NCBI RefSeq assembly: GCF_046035435.1
Contig: NZ_JBFNFH010000018.1
Strand: one strand, 5' to 3'
Length of the DNA: 38,446 bases
Source of the DNA: Helcococcus bovis
Lineage (GTDB): Bacteria; Bacillota; Clostridia; Tissierellales; Peptoniphilaceae
The notes under the pieces were generated by a model that was not told the DNA's origin, made no database searches, and saw nothing but the letters and a program-made list of their open reading frames with translations. Positions within the stretch are counted from its first letter, which is position 1. Each line of letters begins with the position of its first letter. Made by a program: the position numbers and the translations under genes. Of this stretch, positions 16,777 through 24,969 are shown piece after piece.

Positions 16777-17379
16777 ATGAAAAAAATATTATTATTAGTA
16801 AGTTTAATTTTATTTTGTACATCTTGTACTAATTTTAAAAATCAAAAAAAAGATGAAAAAATAATTTACTATGAAGACTTAAAAAATAATAAAACTTCGT
16901 CAAATGAAAAATTTTATAATTTTTATCAATACATATTAAAAAATTATAGTTTAGAAGATTATAATATGGTGGATTCTTCAGGTGGAGAGTTATCAAAATA
17001 TATTTTAATGGTTGAGCAGGATATAACTTTTAATAATAAATCAGCTAGAACAGATGAAAATGATAATACAAATGTATTTTTTATTAAATATACTTCTAAA
17101 GATAATTTAAAATATAAGGCTAGTGTTTTTATTAATATATATAATAATTCTCATGAAGTTGACAGGTACACATTTGATTCTTATTCGTTTATTCCGAATT
17201 CTAATTCTGAATCTACTATTTCAAATATATTGAAATTTAAGGATTATTTAATAAGGATCACAGTAAATTATGATAATAATAAAATAAAAAAAGATTCTAC
17301 TCAATATTATCAAGATATGCTAGGAGTATCTTCTAAAGTAACAAAAAAATTGATTAGCATTTTAAGTAATATGAAATAA
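16777..17379 (+). CDS. Putative lipoprotein, function unknown
   Basis: I do not recognise this family. The 200-residue product starts MKKILLLVSLILFCTSC, a lysine-led hydrophobic signal ending in a lipobox-like CTSC whose final cysteine (residue 16) would be lipidated. The -3 position is cysteine rather than leucine, so the match is imperfect. The mature part is hydrophilic, rich in asparagine, lysine and serine, with several predicted strand segments (KYILMVEQDITF, NVFFIKYTS, DYLIRITVNYD) and no cysteine. GAGGAG precedes the ATG by 8 bases. It lies between the MITE and a convergent HAD gene, inside an otherwise conserved housekeeping block, so it is probably an insertion into that block. Confidence 0.7.
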   Translation: MKKILLLVSLILFCTSCTNFKNQKKDEKIIYYEDLKNNKTSSNEKFYNFYQYILKNYSLEDYNMVDSSGGELSKYILMVEQDITFNNKSARTDENDNTNVFFIKYTSKDNLKYKASVFINIYNNSHEVDRYTFDSYSFIPNSNSESTISNILKFKDYLIRITVNYDNNKIKKDSTQYYQDMLGVSSKVTKKLISILSNMK

Positions 17380-17398
17380 TATATTAAATATAAAATAG

Positions 17399-17450
17399 AG
17401 GTGTTACAAAATAACCATAAATTAAATGGATGTTTTGCAACACCTTATTT
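17399..17450. terminator. Convergent terminator between lipoprotein and HAD genes
   Basis: AGGTGTTACAAAAT and the downstream GTTTTGCAACACCT form a long imperfect stem with an inner CCAT/ATGG pair. It fills the space between two converging stops. The T runs are weak on both sides. Confidence 0.6.
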
Positions 17451-17453
17451 GAA

Positions 17454-18203
17454 TTACAAACTATTTATTATTTCAAGCAATTCATCATAATTAGATGCCT
17501 TCAATAACGCAATATCATCTCTATTATATCTATCGAAATAAATTGGCGTAATTCCACAATTTTTTGACCCTAGATAGTCGGATTGATAGTTATCTCCAAT
17601 CATTAGTGTTTCTTCCGGAATTAAATTATTTTCCTTCATTAGCAACATAAAAGGAATTGAAAATTTTTTGCCTTTTTCAAGATCTTCTGAAGCATATGAC
17701 CTTTTAAAATATTTATCAAGATTCAAGAAATACGCTCTTGATAATTGAGTGTCTGTAAATCCGTCAGTAAGAAGATATAGATTATAATTTTGTAATTTGT
17801 TTAAAAGTTCATCAACTCCATCAATTTTTTCTAGATAATTTTGCCATTTAGACATCATAAATCTTAAAATTTTAGTGGATAGATTATCTTGATATGATAC
17901 ATTTAGTTTAGATAATATGCTTAATATAATTTTTTCTCTCATTATATTAGCTTCTCTTATTCCTATAAATCTATCCAGCCCATTTTCAAAAAATATATCT
18001 AGATATCCTATTCCTAAATTAAAAAACTCTTTGTTTTCTAGATTTTTGTATTCTTTTTTTATTTCGTCATAAAATACTTTATTAAAAATTTCAAAATCAA
18101 TAGTATTGAAAAAATTATTGTGTATTGATCTTACAAAATTATTTAATGATTTTTTAGTTTCAATTAATGTCTCATCTAAATCTAATATAATATTTTTTAT
18201 CAT
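17454..18203 (-). CDS. HAD-superfamily hydrolase
   Basis: Probably a phosphatase of small phosphorylated metabolites or nucleotides (YjjG-like group). The 249 residues begin with HAD motif I, ILDLDETLIE (nucleophile D8, acid D10). Motif II is LLTDGF (about 145-150), a lysine of motif III lies near 175-180, and motif IV reads MIGDNYQSD (about 200-208). A helical cap domain (about 20-115) sits between motifs I and II, which suggests subclass I. The substrate cannot be predicted. It is the only minus-strand gene in the prmA-nif3 block. Confidence 0.85.
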   Translation of the reverse strand: MIKNIILDLDETLIETKKSLNNFVRSIHNNFFNTIDFEIFNKVFYDEIKKEYKNLENKEFFNLGIGYLDIFFENGLDRFIGIREANIMREKIILSILSKLNVSYQDNLSTKILRFMMSKWQNYLEKIDGVDELLNKLQNYNLYLLTDGFTDTQLSRAYFLNLDKYFKRSYASEDLEKGKKFSIPFMLLMKENNLIPEETLMIGDNYQSDYLGSKNCGITPIYFDRYNRDDIALLKASNYDELLEIINSL

Positions 18204-18335
18204 TTTTAATCCTTCTATGTTAATATTTTAATTTTAATATTAATAATATCAGAAAAATGTGGTAATATAAATATATACATAAAAATTTAGTGTATTATAT
18301 AAAATTATGGGTAACTGTAATATAAGGAGGAGCAT

Positions 18336-18827
18336 ATGTTAACAGGGATTATAACTAGTGATGTTGTTTTTGTTATCGTACTTACTCTTGGTTTAACAGC
18401 TTTGATAATGGAACTTTTTATTCCTAGTTTTGGAATAATAGGAATTACAGGAATTTATTTAATTTTTGAATCTTTTCTTGCAATTAAAAATGTAGATAAT
18501 ATATTTTTATGTCTGATAATTTCTATTTTATTATCATTGTCTATCTCTTTAATTATTATTAAAATATTTTTTAAGAATTTTGATAAAAATAGATTAGTTT
18601 TAAGAGATAACATGTCAAAAACCAAGTCAAAGTCAGTTGATCCTATTAGTCTTGATTTGATTAATAAGGAAGGTATAGTTGAAAAAACTTTAAGACCATC
18701 AGGGTTGGTTAAAATAGAAGGAAGGCTTTACAATGCTGTTTCTTTTGGGGATTTTATTTCAAAGGATTCCGATGTAAAAGTTGAAAGAATAGAAAAAAAT
18801 CAAATTTATGTAAAGGAAATTAAATAG
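18336..18827 (+). CDS. NfeD-like membrane protein
   Basis: Partner of the flotillin encoded 9 bases downstream. The 163-residue protein has two or three hydrophobic segments (about 8-30, 34-50, 58-78) and a C-terminal soluble part (about 105-163) of OB-fold type with GIVEKTLRPSGLVKIEGRLYNAVS split over strands (the conserved GxVxTxLRPxGxV pattern). It lacks the serine-protease domain, so it is the short NfeD form. AAGGAGGAG precedes the ATG. NfeD-flotillin pairs are thought to organise membrane microdomains; YqeZ occupies this place in B. subtilis. Confidence 0.88.
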   Translation: MLTGIITSDVVFVIVLTLGLTALIMELFIPSFGIIGITGIYLIFESFLAIKNVDNIFLCLIISILLSLSISLIIIKIFFKNFDKNRLVLRDNMSKTKSKSVDPISLDLINKEGIVEKTLRPSGLVKIEGRLYNAVSFGDFISKDSDVKVERIEKNQIYVKEIK

Positions 18828-18836
18828 GAGGTATGC

Positions 18837-19859
18837 ATGACAAATTTTTTGATGTTAGCATTAAGTCAAACTAGCGATTCAAATTTTTTTGGATTGATTA
18901 TTCTAGTAGCGATTTTGATATTTATATTATCAATATTTCTAACATTTATTCCTGTTGGATTATGGATAACAGCATTCTTCTCAGGGGTAAAAGTTGGATT
19001 GGGAACTTTAATAGGAATGAGAATGAGAAGGGTAGCACCTTCAAGAATTATTAATCCATTAATCAAGGCAACAAAAGGTGGGATTAATATTAAGATTAAT
19101 GAATTAGAAGCTCACTATTTATCTGGTGGGGATGTAAACAAGGTTGTTGACGCTCTTATTGCAGCACAAAGAGCTGATATAGATTTGGAATTTGAACAAG
19201 CTGCAGCTATTGATTTAGCTGGTAGAGATGTATTCCAAGCTGTACAAATTTCTGTAAATCCAAAAGTAATCGAAACACCTGTTATTGCAGCGGTTGCAAT
19301 GGATGGTATTGAAATTAAAGCAGTTGCAAAAGTTACTGTAAGAGCAAATTTAGATAGATTAGTTGGTGGTGCTGGAGAAGAAACGATTATATCAAGAGTT
19401 GGTGAAGGTATTGTTACAACTGTTGGCTCTTCAAAATCACATAAAGATGTATTGGAAAATCCAGATTCAATTTCTAAAAATGTATTGTCGAAAGGTTTAG
19501 ATTCAGGTACAGCATTTGAAATTTTGTCAATTGATATAGCTGATGTTGATGTAGGGAGAAATATAGGAGCTGCATTACAAGCTGATCAAGCAGAAGCTGA
19601 TAAGAAAATTGCTCAAGCAAAAGCTGAAGAAAGAAGAGCTATGGCTGTTGCTCAAGAACAAGAAATGCAAGCAGAAGTAAGACGTATGAAAGCTAAAGTA
19701 GTTGAGGCTGAATCACAAGTTCCATTGGCATTAGCTGAAGCGTTAAGAAGCGGAAAATTGGGAGTAATGGATTACTTTAAATTGGAAAATGTTAAAGCTG
19801 ATACAACTATGAGAAATAATATTGCTGGTGAAGACATGAGCAATAAAGATGGAGAATAA
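18837..19859 (+). CDS. floA: Flotillin-like protein FloA
   Basis: SPFH-domain scaffold of functional membrane microdomains. The 340-residue product has an N-terminal hydrophobic anchor (about 17-46), a glycine-containing re-entrant piece, the SPFH/PHB domain (about 50-235) and a long helical C-terminal region rich in alanine, glutamate and glutamine (about 235-320) that mediates oligomerisation. Length and order match B. subtilis YqfA/FloA (331). TAGGAGG lies 7 bases before the ATG. It forms a unit with the nfeD-like gene and the next small gene. Confidence 0.95.
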   Translation: MTNFLMLALSQTSDSNFFGLIILVAILIFILSIFLTFIPVGLWITAFFSGVKVGLGTLIGMRMRRVAPSRIINPLIKATKGGINIKINELEAHYLSGGDVNKVVDALIAAQRADIDLEFEQAAAIDLAGRDVFQAVQISVNPKVIETPVIAAVAMDGIEIKAVAKVTVRANLDRLVGGAGEETIISRVGEGIVTTVGSSKSHKDVLENPDSISKNVLSKGLDSGTAFEILSIDIADVDVGRNIGAALQADQAEADKKIAQAKAEERRAMAVAQEQEMQAEVRRMKAKVVEAESQVPLALAEALRSGKLGVMDYFKLENVKADTTMRNNIAGEDMSNKDGE

Positions 19860-19861
19860 TT

Positions 19862-20251
19862 GTGAAAATTATTGATTCATTAAAAGCAATAGTTGATGAA
19901 ATAAATTTAGAAATTGAAAATGAAAAATTGAAAAACAATAAAACTTATACAAAAAAAATTAAGAAAAATGGGAAAACAAAATCAAAAAATACATTATCAA
20001 AAAAAGCTTCAACATTTGAAGAAAAATATGGTAATAGAGAATATTTTAAGAATAATCTTTACTATTATAGTGATGAAGGAGAATCAGAATTATCTGATAC
20101 AGTAAAAGATTATGATGATTATTTAGAAAACTTTAAGGCTATAAATAACAAAGATAATAAAGTAGAAAGCCCATTATCTAAAGAATTGAGAAAAAGAAAT
20201 TCGGCTAGAAAATCTTTCATTCACAGTATAATTTTTGAAAGAAAAATATAG
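19862..20251 (+). CDS. Hypothetical charged protein downstream of floA
   Basis: I do not recognise a family. The 129-residue product starts at a GTG 2 bases after the floA stop, with GGAG upstream. It is lysine-rich in the first half, acidic in the middle (about 70-100), and ends with a basic segment RKRNSARKSFIHSIIFERKI. That tail resembles the short conserved C-terminus seen in some clostridial proteins of unknown role. There is no signal, helix pair or cysteine. It occupies the position of yqfB in B. subtilis. Its stop codon lies inside a terminator stem. Confidence 0.7.
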   Translation: MKIIDSLKAIVDEINLEIENEKLKNNKTYTKKIKKNGKTKSKNTLSKKASTFEEKYGNREYFKNNLYYYSDEGESELSDTVKDYDDYLENFKAINNKDNKVESPLSKELRKRNSARKSFIHSIIFERKI

Positions 20252-20274
20252 AGGATTCATCCTCTATATTTTTA
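20246..20274 (+). terminator. Terminator of floA unit, overlapping the stop codon
   Basis: ATATAGAGGAT-TC-ATCCTCTATAT is a perfect 11-bp inverted repeat followed by TTTTT. The stop TAG of the upstream gene (20249-20251) lies in the left arm. Confidence 0.8.
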
Positions 20275-20292
20275 CTTATATGGGAGGATGTT

Positions 20293-21279
20293 ATTAAAGA
20301 GTTAGTTTATAACGTAAAAAAAATTGATAAATTAAATATTTTATTTGGAAATTTAGATAAAAATATTAATTATATTGAAAAAGAGTTCGGAGTCAAAATT
20401 AAGATTTCAGATAATAAATTAAAAATTAAAGGTGATGAAGAAATTATAAATTTGGTAATACATTTATTGGATATTTTATTTGAAATTATCGAAACAAAAG
20501 GAATGCTTAGTTTTGAAGATGTTAGATATGCAGTCAACATGGAAAAACAAAACAATAGTGAAAGCATTAAAAATTATTTAAATGATATTTTAGTTACAAC
20601 GTATCAAGGGAAACCAATTAGGCCAAAAACTATTGGACAAAAAAGGTATGTAGATATAATCAGAAAAAACGGAGTAGTTTTTGGTGTTGGACGAGCTGGT
20701 ACGGGGAAGACTTATTTGGCTATGGTTATGGCTATTGAGGCTTTTAAAAATAAAGAAGTTTCAAGAATTATTTTGACAAGACCTGCAGTTGAAGCTGGAG
20801 AAAGTCTAGGATTTTTACCTGGTGATTTACAAGAAAAAATTGATCCATATTTGAGACCATTGTACGATGCTTTATTTGAAATTATGGGGCCAGAAACTTA
20901 TCAAAAATTGATGGAAAAGGGAAATATAGAAGTAGCACCTTTGGCATACATGAGAGGTAGAACACTTGATAATTCCTATGTTATTTTAGATGAGGCACAA
21001 AATACAACACCTCAACAGATGAAAATGTTTTTAACAAGACTTGGATATGGCTCAAAAGCTATAATTACAGGGGATATTACTCAACTTGATTTACCAAATG
21101 GTAAAAAATCTGGATTGATAACAATTAGAAATATCCTAAAAAATGTTGAAGGCATAGAATTCGTGGATCTTGACAAAAATGACGTTGTTAGACATCCACT
21201 TGTTCAAAGAATAATCGATGCTTATGATAAATATGAAAAAAGGATGAATGATGCAAATTCTGATAGACAATCAAAATGA
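20293..21279 (+). CDS. phoH: PhoH-family ATPase, probable ATT start
   Basis: Cytoplasmic P-loop protein linked to RNA metabolism; it is coupled to ybeY here as in most Firmicutes. Motifs are GVGRAGTGKTYLA (Walker A) and YVILDEAQN (Walker B), followed by GDITQLDLP. A canonical start would be TTG 20452 or a later ATG, but the frame is open upstream and encodes conserved PhoH N-terminal sequence (LFGNLDKNINYIEKEFGVKIKI) that would otherwise be lost. The only well-placed ribosome-binding site, GGGAGG at 20282-20287, faces an ATT at 20293 in the right frame. That reading gives 328 residues, close to the usual 320. The ATG at 20288 is out of frame and stops after five codons. The gene is certain; the ATT start is inferred. 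Confidence 0.85.
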   Translation: MKELVYNVKKIDKLNILFGNLDKNINYIEKEFGVKIKISDNKLKIKGDEEIINLVIHLLDILFEIIETKGMLSFEDVRYAVNMEKQNNSESIKNYLNDILVTTYQGKPIRPKTIGQKRYVDIIRKNGVVFGVGRAGTGKTYLAMVMAIEAFKNKEVSRIILTRPAVEAGESLGFLPGDLQEKIDPYLRPLYDALFEIMGPETYQKLMEKGNIEVAPLAYMRGRTLDNSYVILDEAQNTTPQQMKMFLTRLGYGSKAIITGDITQLDLPNGKKSGLITIRNILKNVEGIEFVDLDKNDVVRHPLVQRIIDAYDKYEKRMNDANSDRQSK

Positions 21280-21700
21280 TTTAATAAGATTAAATGAAGA
21301 ATTGGAAAATAAAATAGAGCAAGCATTAGTAGAAACGCTTAAAAATACAGGATATGGAACAGATTATGAAATTTCTATTTCAGTAGTTGATGCTGAGGAA
21401 ATCAAGCAATTAAATGCAGAATATAGAGGAAATGATAATGTTACTGATGTTTTAAGTTTTCCATTATTTGAAAGAGAATATATTCCTGAAGAAGGAATGT
21501 TAGGAGATATAGTAATTTGTAGTGAAAGAGTTAAGGAACAAGCTAAGGAATTCGGACATTCTGAAGAAAGAGAATTTGTGTATTTAGCAGTTCATTCCAT
21601 GTTGCATCTTTTGGGATATGATCATATGGAAGAAGATGAAAAAATTGAAATGCGATCTAAAGAAAAAGAAATAATGAAAAATTTAGGGATTTTTAAATGA
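21248..21700 (+). CDS. ybeY: Endoribonuclease YbeY, rRNA maturation factor
   Basis: Zinc-dependent RNase needed for 16S rRNA 3' processing and ribosome quality control. The 150-residue protein carries the diagnostic HSMLHLLGYDH (about 117-127) with three metal-binding histidines, plus the upstream NVTDVLSFPL motif. It overlaps phoH by 32 bases, which is longer than usual; a second ATG at 21251 is equally possible. The phoH-ybeY pairing supports both calls. Confidence 0.95.
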   Translation: MMQILIDNQNDLIRLNEELENKIEQALVETLKNTGYGTDYEISISVVDAEEIKQLNAEYRGNDNVTDVLSFPLFEREYIPEEGMLGDIVICSERVKEQAKEFGHSEEREFVYLAVHSMLHLLGYDHMEEDEKIEMRSKEKEIMKNLGIFK

Positions 21701-22446
21701 AAAATTATGACACTGAGGAACGTGATAAGATAAAAAATAATAATAAAATAGCTTCGTCGTTTGATAATGCAATAAATGGAATTATTGAAAGTGTAAATAC
21801 TGAAAGAAATATGAAAATTCATATTGTTATTGCAACTATGGTTTTGATTTTATCATTTTTATTGGATTTTACTAGAGTTGAACTTATCATTATTGCAATT
21901 ACTACAATGCTTGTACTAGTTACAGAACTTATAAACACAGCTATTGAAACGTTAACAGATCTAACGATTGATGGAAAATATCATGAGCTTGCTAAAAAAA
22001 CTAAGGACATTTCAGCGGGAGCAGTTTTGTTAATGTCGGTAAACTCTCTTATTGTAGGGTATTTATTGCTATACCCTAAATTAAAAACTATATTTATAAG
22101 TAAAAACGTGTTTCAAAGAATAATGATTAATCAAGAACATCTTGTAGTGATATCAATAGGTGTAGTTATGCTTTTAACACTACTATTAAAAGGTATATTT
22201 TTCAAGAAGAACACAACTCATTTATTTGGTGGTAGTGTATCAGGACATACTTCATTAGCATTTAATATTGCTACAATAGGATATATAATATCTAAAAACT
22301 ACATAATAGGTATATTATTATTCTTACTTGCTTCAATTGTTGGAGAATCTAGATACGAAGCCAAGATACACACATTAAAAGAAATAATAATTGGTGCAAT
22401 ATTAGGAATATTGTTGGCAGTGATTATATTTATAAATTACATTTAG
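21697..22446 (+). CDS. DgkA-type lipid kinase fused to a PAP2-like domain
   Basis: The N-terminal half (about 15-125) is a Gram-positive diacylglycerol/undecaprenol kinase with the core VTELINTAIETLTDL and three membrane helices. The C-terminal half (about 150-249) resembles PAP2 phosphatases: SGHTSLAFN matches motif 2 and SRYEAKIH matches SR-x5-H of motif 3. Motif 1 (KxxxxxxRP) is not visible, and the aspartate after motif 3 is glutamate. So phosphatase activity is doubtful. A four-base ATGA overlap links it to ybeY. It stands where dgkA sits in B. subtilis, upstream of era. Its role is probably in undecaprenyl-phosphate recycling for wall synthesis. Confidence 0.85.
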   Translation: MKNYDTEERDKIKNNNKIASSFDNAINGIIESVNTERNMKIHIVIATMVLILSFLLDFTRVELIIIAITTMLVLVTELINTAIETLTDLTIDGKYHELAKKTKDISAGAVLLMSVNSLIVGYLLLYPKLKTIFISKNVFQRIMINQEHLVVISIGVVMLLTLLLKGIFFKKNTTHLFGGSVSGHTSLAFNIATIGYIISKNYIIGILLFLLASIVGESRYEAKIHTLKEIIIGAILGILLAVIIFINYI

Positions 22447-22453
22447 GAGAATT

Positions 22454-23341
22454 ATGTTTAAATCAGGATTTATTACGGTTATAGGTAGACCGAATGTTGG
22501 TAAATCAACATTATTAAATGGTTTGATTGGAGAAAAAATTTCAATAATATCTGATAAACCACAAACAACTAGAAATAAAATACAAATGGTGCTTACCAAT
22601 GAAGATATGCAAGTTGTATTTTTAGATACTCCAGGTATTCAAATGCCTAAAAATAAACTTGGAGACTATATGCTATCAGCATCAAAAAGTACGTTAAATG
22701 AAGTTGATTTAATTACATTCATGGTAGATATGAGTGATGATATTGGTAAATTGGATCAATATATCATAGATATTTTAGATGGGGTAAATACTAAAGTTAT
22801 TTTATTGGTTAATAAGATAGACACAGCTGAAAATCAAGAGCAAGTTGAAGAAATTGTATCTAAGTATAGAGCAATGAATAAGTTTGAGAAAGTTATTCCT
22901 ATTTCTGCATTAGAACAAACAAATTATCAAGAATATCTTGATACAGTTTATTCCTTGTTAGAAGAAGGACCACAATATTATCCAGGTGATATGATAACTG
23001 ATCAACCCGAAAGAAATATCATTGCTGAAATTATAAGAGAAAAAGTTTTAAGAAATATGTATGATGAAATTCCACATGGAATTGCAGTTGAAGTGCTTAA
23101 AATTTCAGAAAATGAAGATACAGGAAAAATGCAAATAGAAGTAAATCTTTACGTTGAACAAAATTCTCATAAAGGAATGGTGATAGGTAAGGGAGGTTCG
23201 ATGCTAAAAAAAATTGGTACTCAAGCTAGAAGGGATATTGAAAATCTACTTGATACAAAAGTTAACTTAAAAATATGGGTAAAAGTTGCAAAAGACTGGA
23301 GAAAGAAAGATTCAAGGGTAAAGGATTTTGGCTATATATAA
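22454..23341 (+). CDS. era: GTPase Era
   Basis: Essential GTPase that binds the 3' end of 16S rRNA during 30S assembly. In 295 residues it shows G1 GRPNVGKST (about 10-18), G3 DTPG (about 57-60), G4 NKID (about 118-121), and a C-terminal KH domain (about 205-290) with GMVIGKGGSMLKKIG. Length is normal (about 300). TTAGGAGAA precedes the ATG. Its last 14 bases overlap the recO start. Confidence 0.97.
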   Translation: MFKSGFITVIGRPNVGKSTLLNGLIGEKISIISDKPQTTRNKIQMVLTNEDMQVVFLDTPGIQMPKNKLGDYMLSASKSTLNEVDLITFMVDMSDDIGKLDQYIIDILDGVNTKVILLVNKIDTAENQEQVEEIVSKYRAMNKFEKVIPISALEQTNYQEYLDTVYSLLEEGPQYYPGDMITDQPERNIIAEIIREKVLRNMYDEIPHGIAVEVLKISENEDTGKMQIEVNLYVEQNSHKGMVIGKGGSMLKKIGTQARRDIENLLDTKVNLKIWVKVAKDWRKKDSRVKDFGYI

Positions 23342-24071
23342 TTTAAGAGGAATAGTATTTAGAGCTGTTGATTATGGAGAAACTAGCAAAATTCTTACTG
23401 TTTTCACAAGAGAAGAAGGAATTATTTCTGTGATGGCAAGGGGGGTTAAAAATCCAAAGTCAAAAAAGCAAAATTTAGTTTCTGTTTTTACTGAAGCTAA
23501 TTTTGAATTAACTAAATTGAAGGATTTTTATTATATTAAAGATGGAGAGATTATCAAAGATAATTTACATTTAAGAAATAATATTATTAAGATATATATA
23601 ACTCAGATATTTTTTGATATAATAGAAAGAACAATGTTTAAAAATGAGAAAAATGAGATAATATATGATTTACTTATAAAATCAATACATTATTTAAATT
23701 TAAGTAATAAATACATTACTATTTTAAATATGTTTTTAATAAAAATCATATCAATTTTAGGTTATAAACCAGTACTTTTTAATTGTGTAGCTTGTAGAAA
23801 GAAAAAATTTAAGGAAATATTTTTTTCTGAATCAAGAGGCGGTATTTTATGTGAAGATCATCAAAACCATGATTGTATAAGGCTTGATTTTTTAGAATAT
23901 GAGTATCTGTGTAGTATTTTAGTACAGATTTATGAAAAAATTGATATAATAGATAATAAAGTAGATGAAAAGAAGTTTTTAAAAATTTTAATTAATTTTA
24001 TTAGATATAATACAGAAATTTCTGTACCTAATTCATATAAAACATTATCAAAATTAATTGGGATTAGTTAA
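23328..24071 (+). CDS. recO: DNA repair protein RecO
   Basis: Recombination mediator that works with RecF and RecR to load RecA on gaps. The 247-residue protein has an N-terminal OB fold (about 1-80; LRGIVFRAVDYGETSKILTVFT) and a helical domain with a partial zinc cluster (CVACRKKKF, then C and H in GGILCEDH). The start is a TTG inside the era coding region, preceded by AAGGAT. No ATG lies near, so the TTG is favoured. The era-recO-glyQ order is conserved in Firmicutes. Confidence 0.92.
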   Translation: MAIYNLRGIVFRAVDYGETSKILTVFTREEGIISVMARGVKNPKSKKQNLVSVFTEANFELTKLKDFYYIKDGEIIKDNLHLRNNIIKIYITQIFFDIIERTMFKNEKNEIIYDLLIKSIHYLNLSNKYITILNMFLIKIISILGYKPVLFNCVACRKKKFKEIFFSESRGGILCEDHQNHDCIRLDFLEYEYLCSILVQIYEKIDIIDNKVDEKKFLKILINFIRYNTEISVPNSYKTLSKLIGIS

Positions 24072-24084
24072 TGAGGAGAAATGC

Positions 24085-24969
24085 ATGCATTTACAACAAA
24101 TGATTGAAACATTAAAAAATTATTGGGCACAAAATGGTGCGGTTATTTTAGAACCATATGATATTGAAAAAGGTGCTGGAACTATGAATCCAAATACATT
24201 TTTAAGATCATTGGGACCAGAACCTTGGAATACTGTTTATGTCGAACCATCTAGAAGACCAGCAGATGGAAGATATGGTGAAAATCCAAATAGGCTATAT
24301 CAACATCATCAATTACAGATTATTTTAAAACCAACACCGGATGACATTCAAGATAAATATTTAAAATCATTAGAATTAATAGGTGTAGATCCAAGTATAC
24401 ATGATATTAGATTTGTTGAAGATAACTGGGAATCACCTACACTTGGAGCTTGGGGAGTAGGTTGGGAAGTATGGCTTGATGGTATGGAAATCACACAATT
24501 TACATATTTCCAACAAATAGGAGGAATTCCTTTAGATATTGAAGTTGGCGAAATAACAATGGGTATTGAAAGACTGGCAATGTATATCCAAAATGTAGAT
24601 TCAGTTTATGATTTAAAATGGAATGATGATTTATATTATGGTGATTTATATAAAATTGCAGAATATGAAAACTCAAAGTATTCATTTGAAGATGCAAATG
24701 TAGATATGCTTGAAAAATTATTTGATATGTATGAAAAAGAATCTGAAAGATTAAGTGAAATGAAATTAGTAATGCCTTCATATGATTATGTTTTAAAATG
24801 TTCACATGCATTTAATGTTCTAGATGCTAGAGGAGCTATCTCGGTGTCCGATAGAAATTTATATATACAAAGAGTAAGAAATTTAGCAAGAAAAGTTGCC
24901 GAAAATCATTTAGAAAAGAGAGAAGAATTGGGATTCCCATTACTTAGAAAAGAGGAAAATCATGAGTAA
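24085..24969 (+). CDS. glyQ: Glycyl-tRNA synthetase alpha subunit
   Basis: Catalytic subunit of the bacterial alpha2-beta2 enzyme that charges tRNA(Gly). The ATG at 24085 with GAGGAG 6 bases upstream gives 294 residues beginning MHLQQMIETLKNYWAQNG, as in the family. Motif-rich stretches include AGTMNPNTFLRSLGPEPW, YVEPSRRPADGRYGENPNR and the class II core YFQQIGG. No T-box leader precedes it; it is embedded in the era-recO-glyQS unit. The stop overlaps glyS by 8 bases. Confidence 0.97.
   Translation: MHLQQMIETLKNYWAQNGAVILEPYDIEKGAGTMNPNTFLRSLGPEPWNTVYVEPSRRPADGRYGENPNRLYQHHQLQIILKPTPDDIQDKYLKSLELIGVDPSIHDIRFVEDNWESPTLGAWGVGWEVWLDGMEITQFTYFQQIGGIPLDIEVGEITMGIERLAMYIQNVDSVYDLKWNDDLYYGDLYKIAEYENSKYSFEDANVDMLEKLFDMYEKESERLSEMKLVMPSYDYVLKCSHAFNVLDARGAISVSDRNLYIQRVRNLARKVAENHLEKREELGFPLLRKEENHE

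Noticed and set aside
20288..20305. ATG at 20288 as phoH start
   Set aside because: It is out of frame with the PhoH sequence, touches the ribosome-binding site and reaches a stop after five codons.
24072..24084. T-box riboswitch ahead of glyQ
   Set aside because: glyQ lies 13 bases after recO with no room for a leader and no T-box sequence (TGGNACCGCG).
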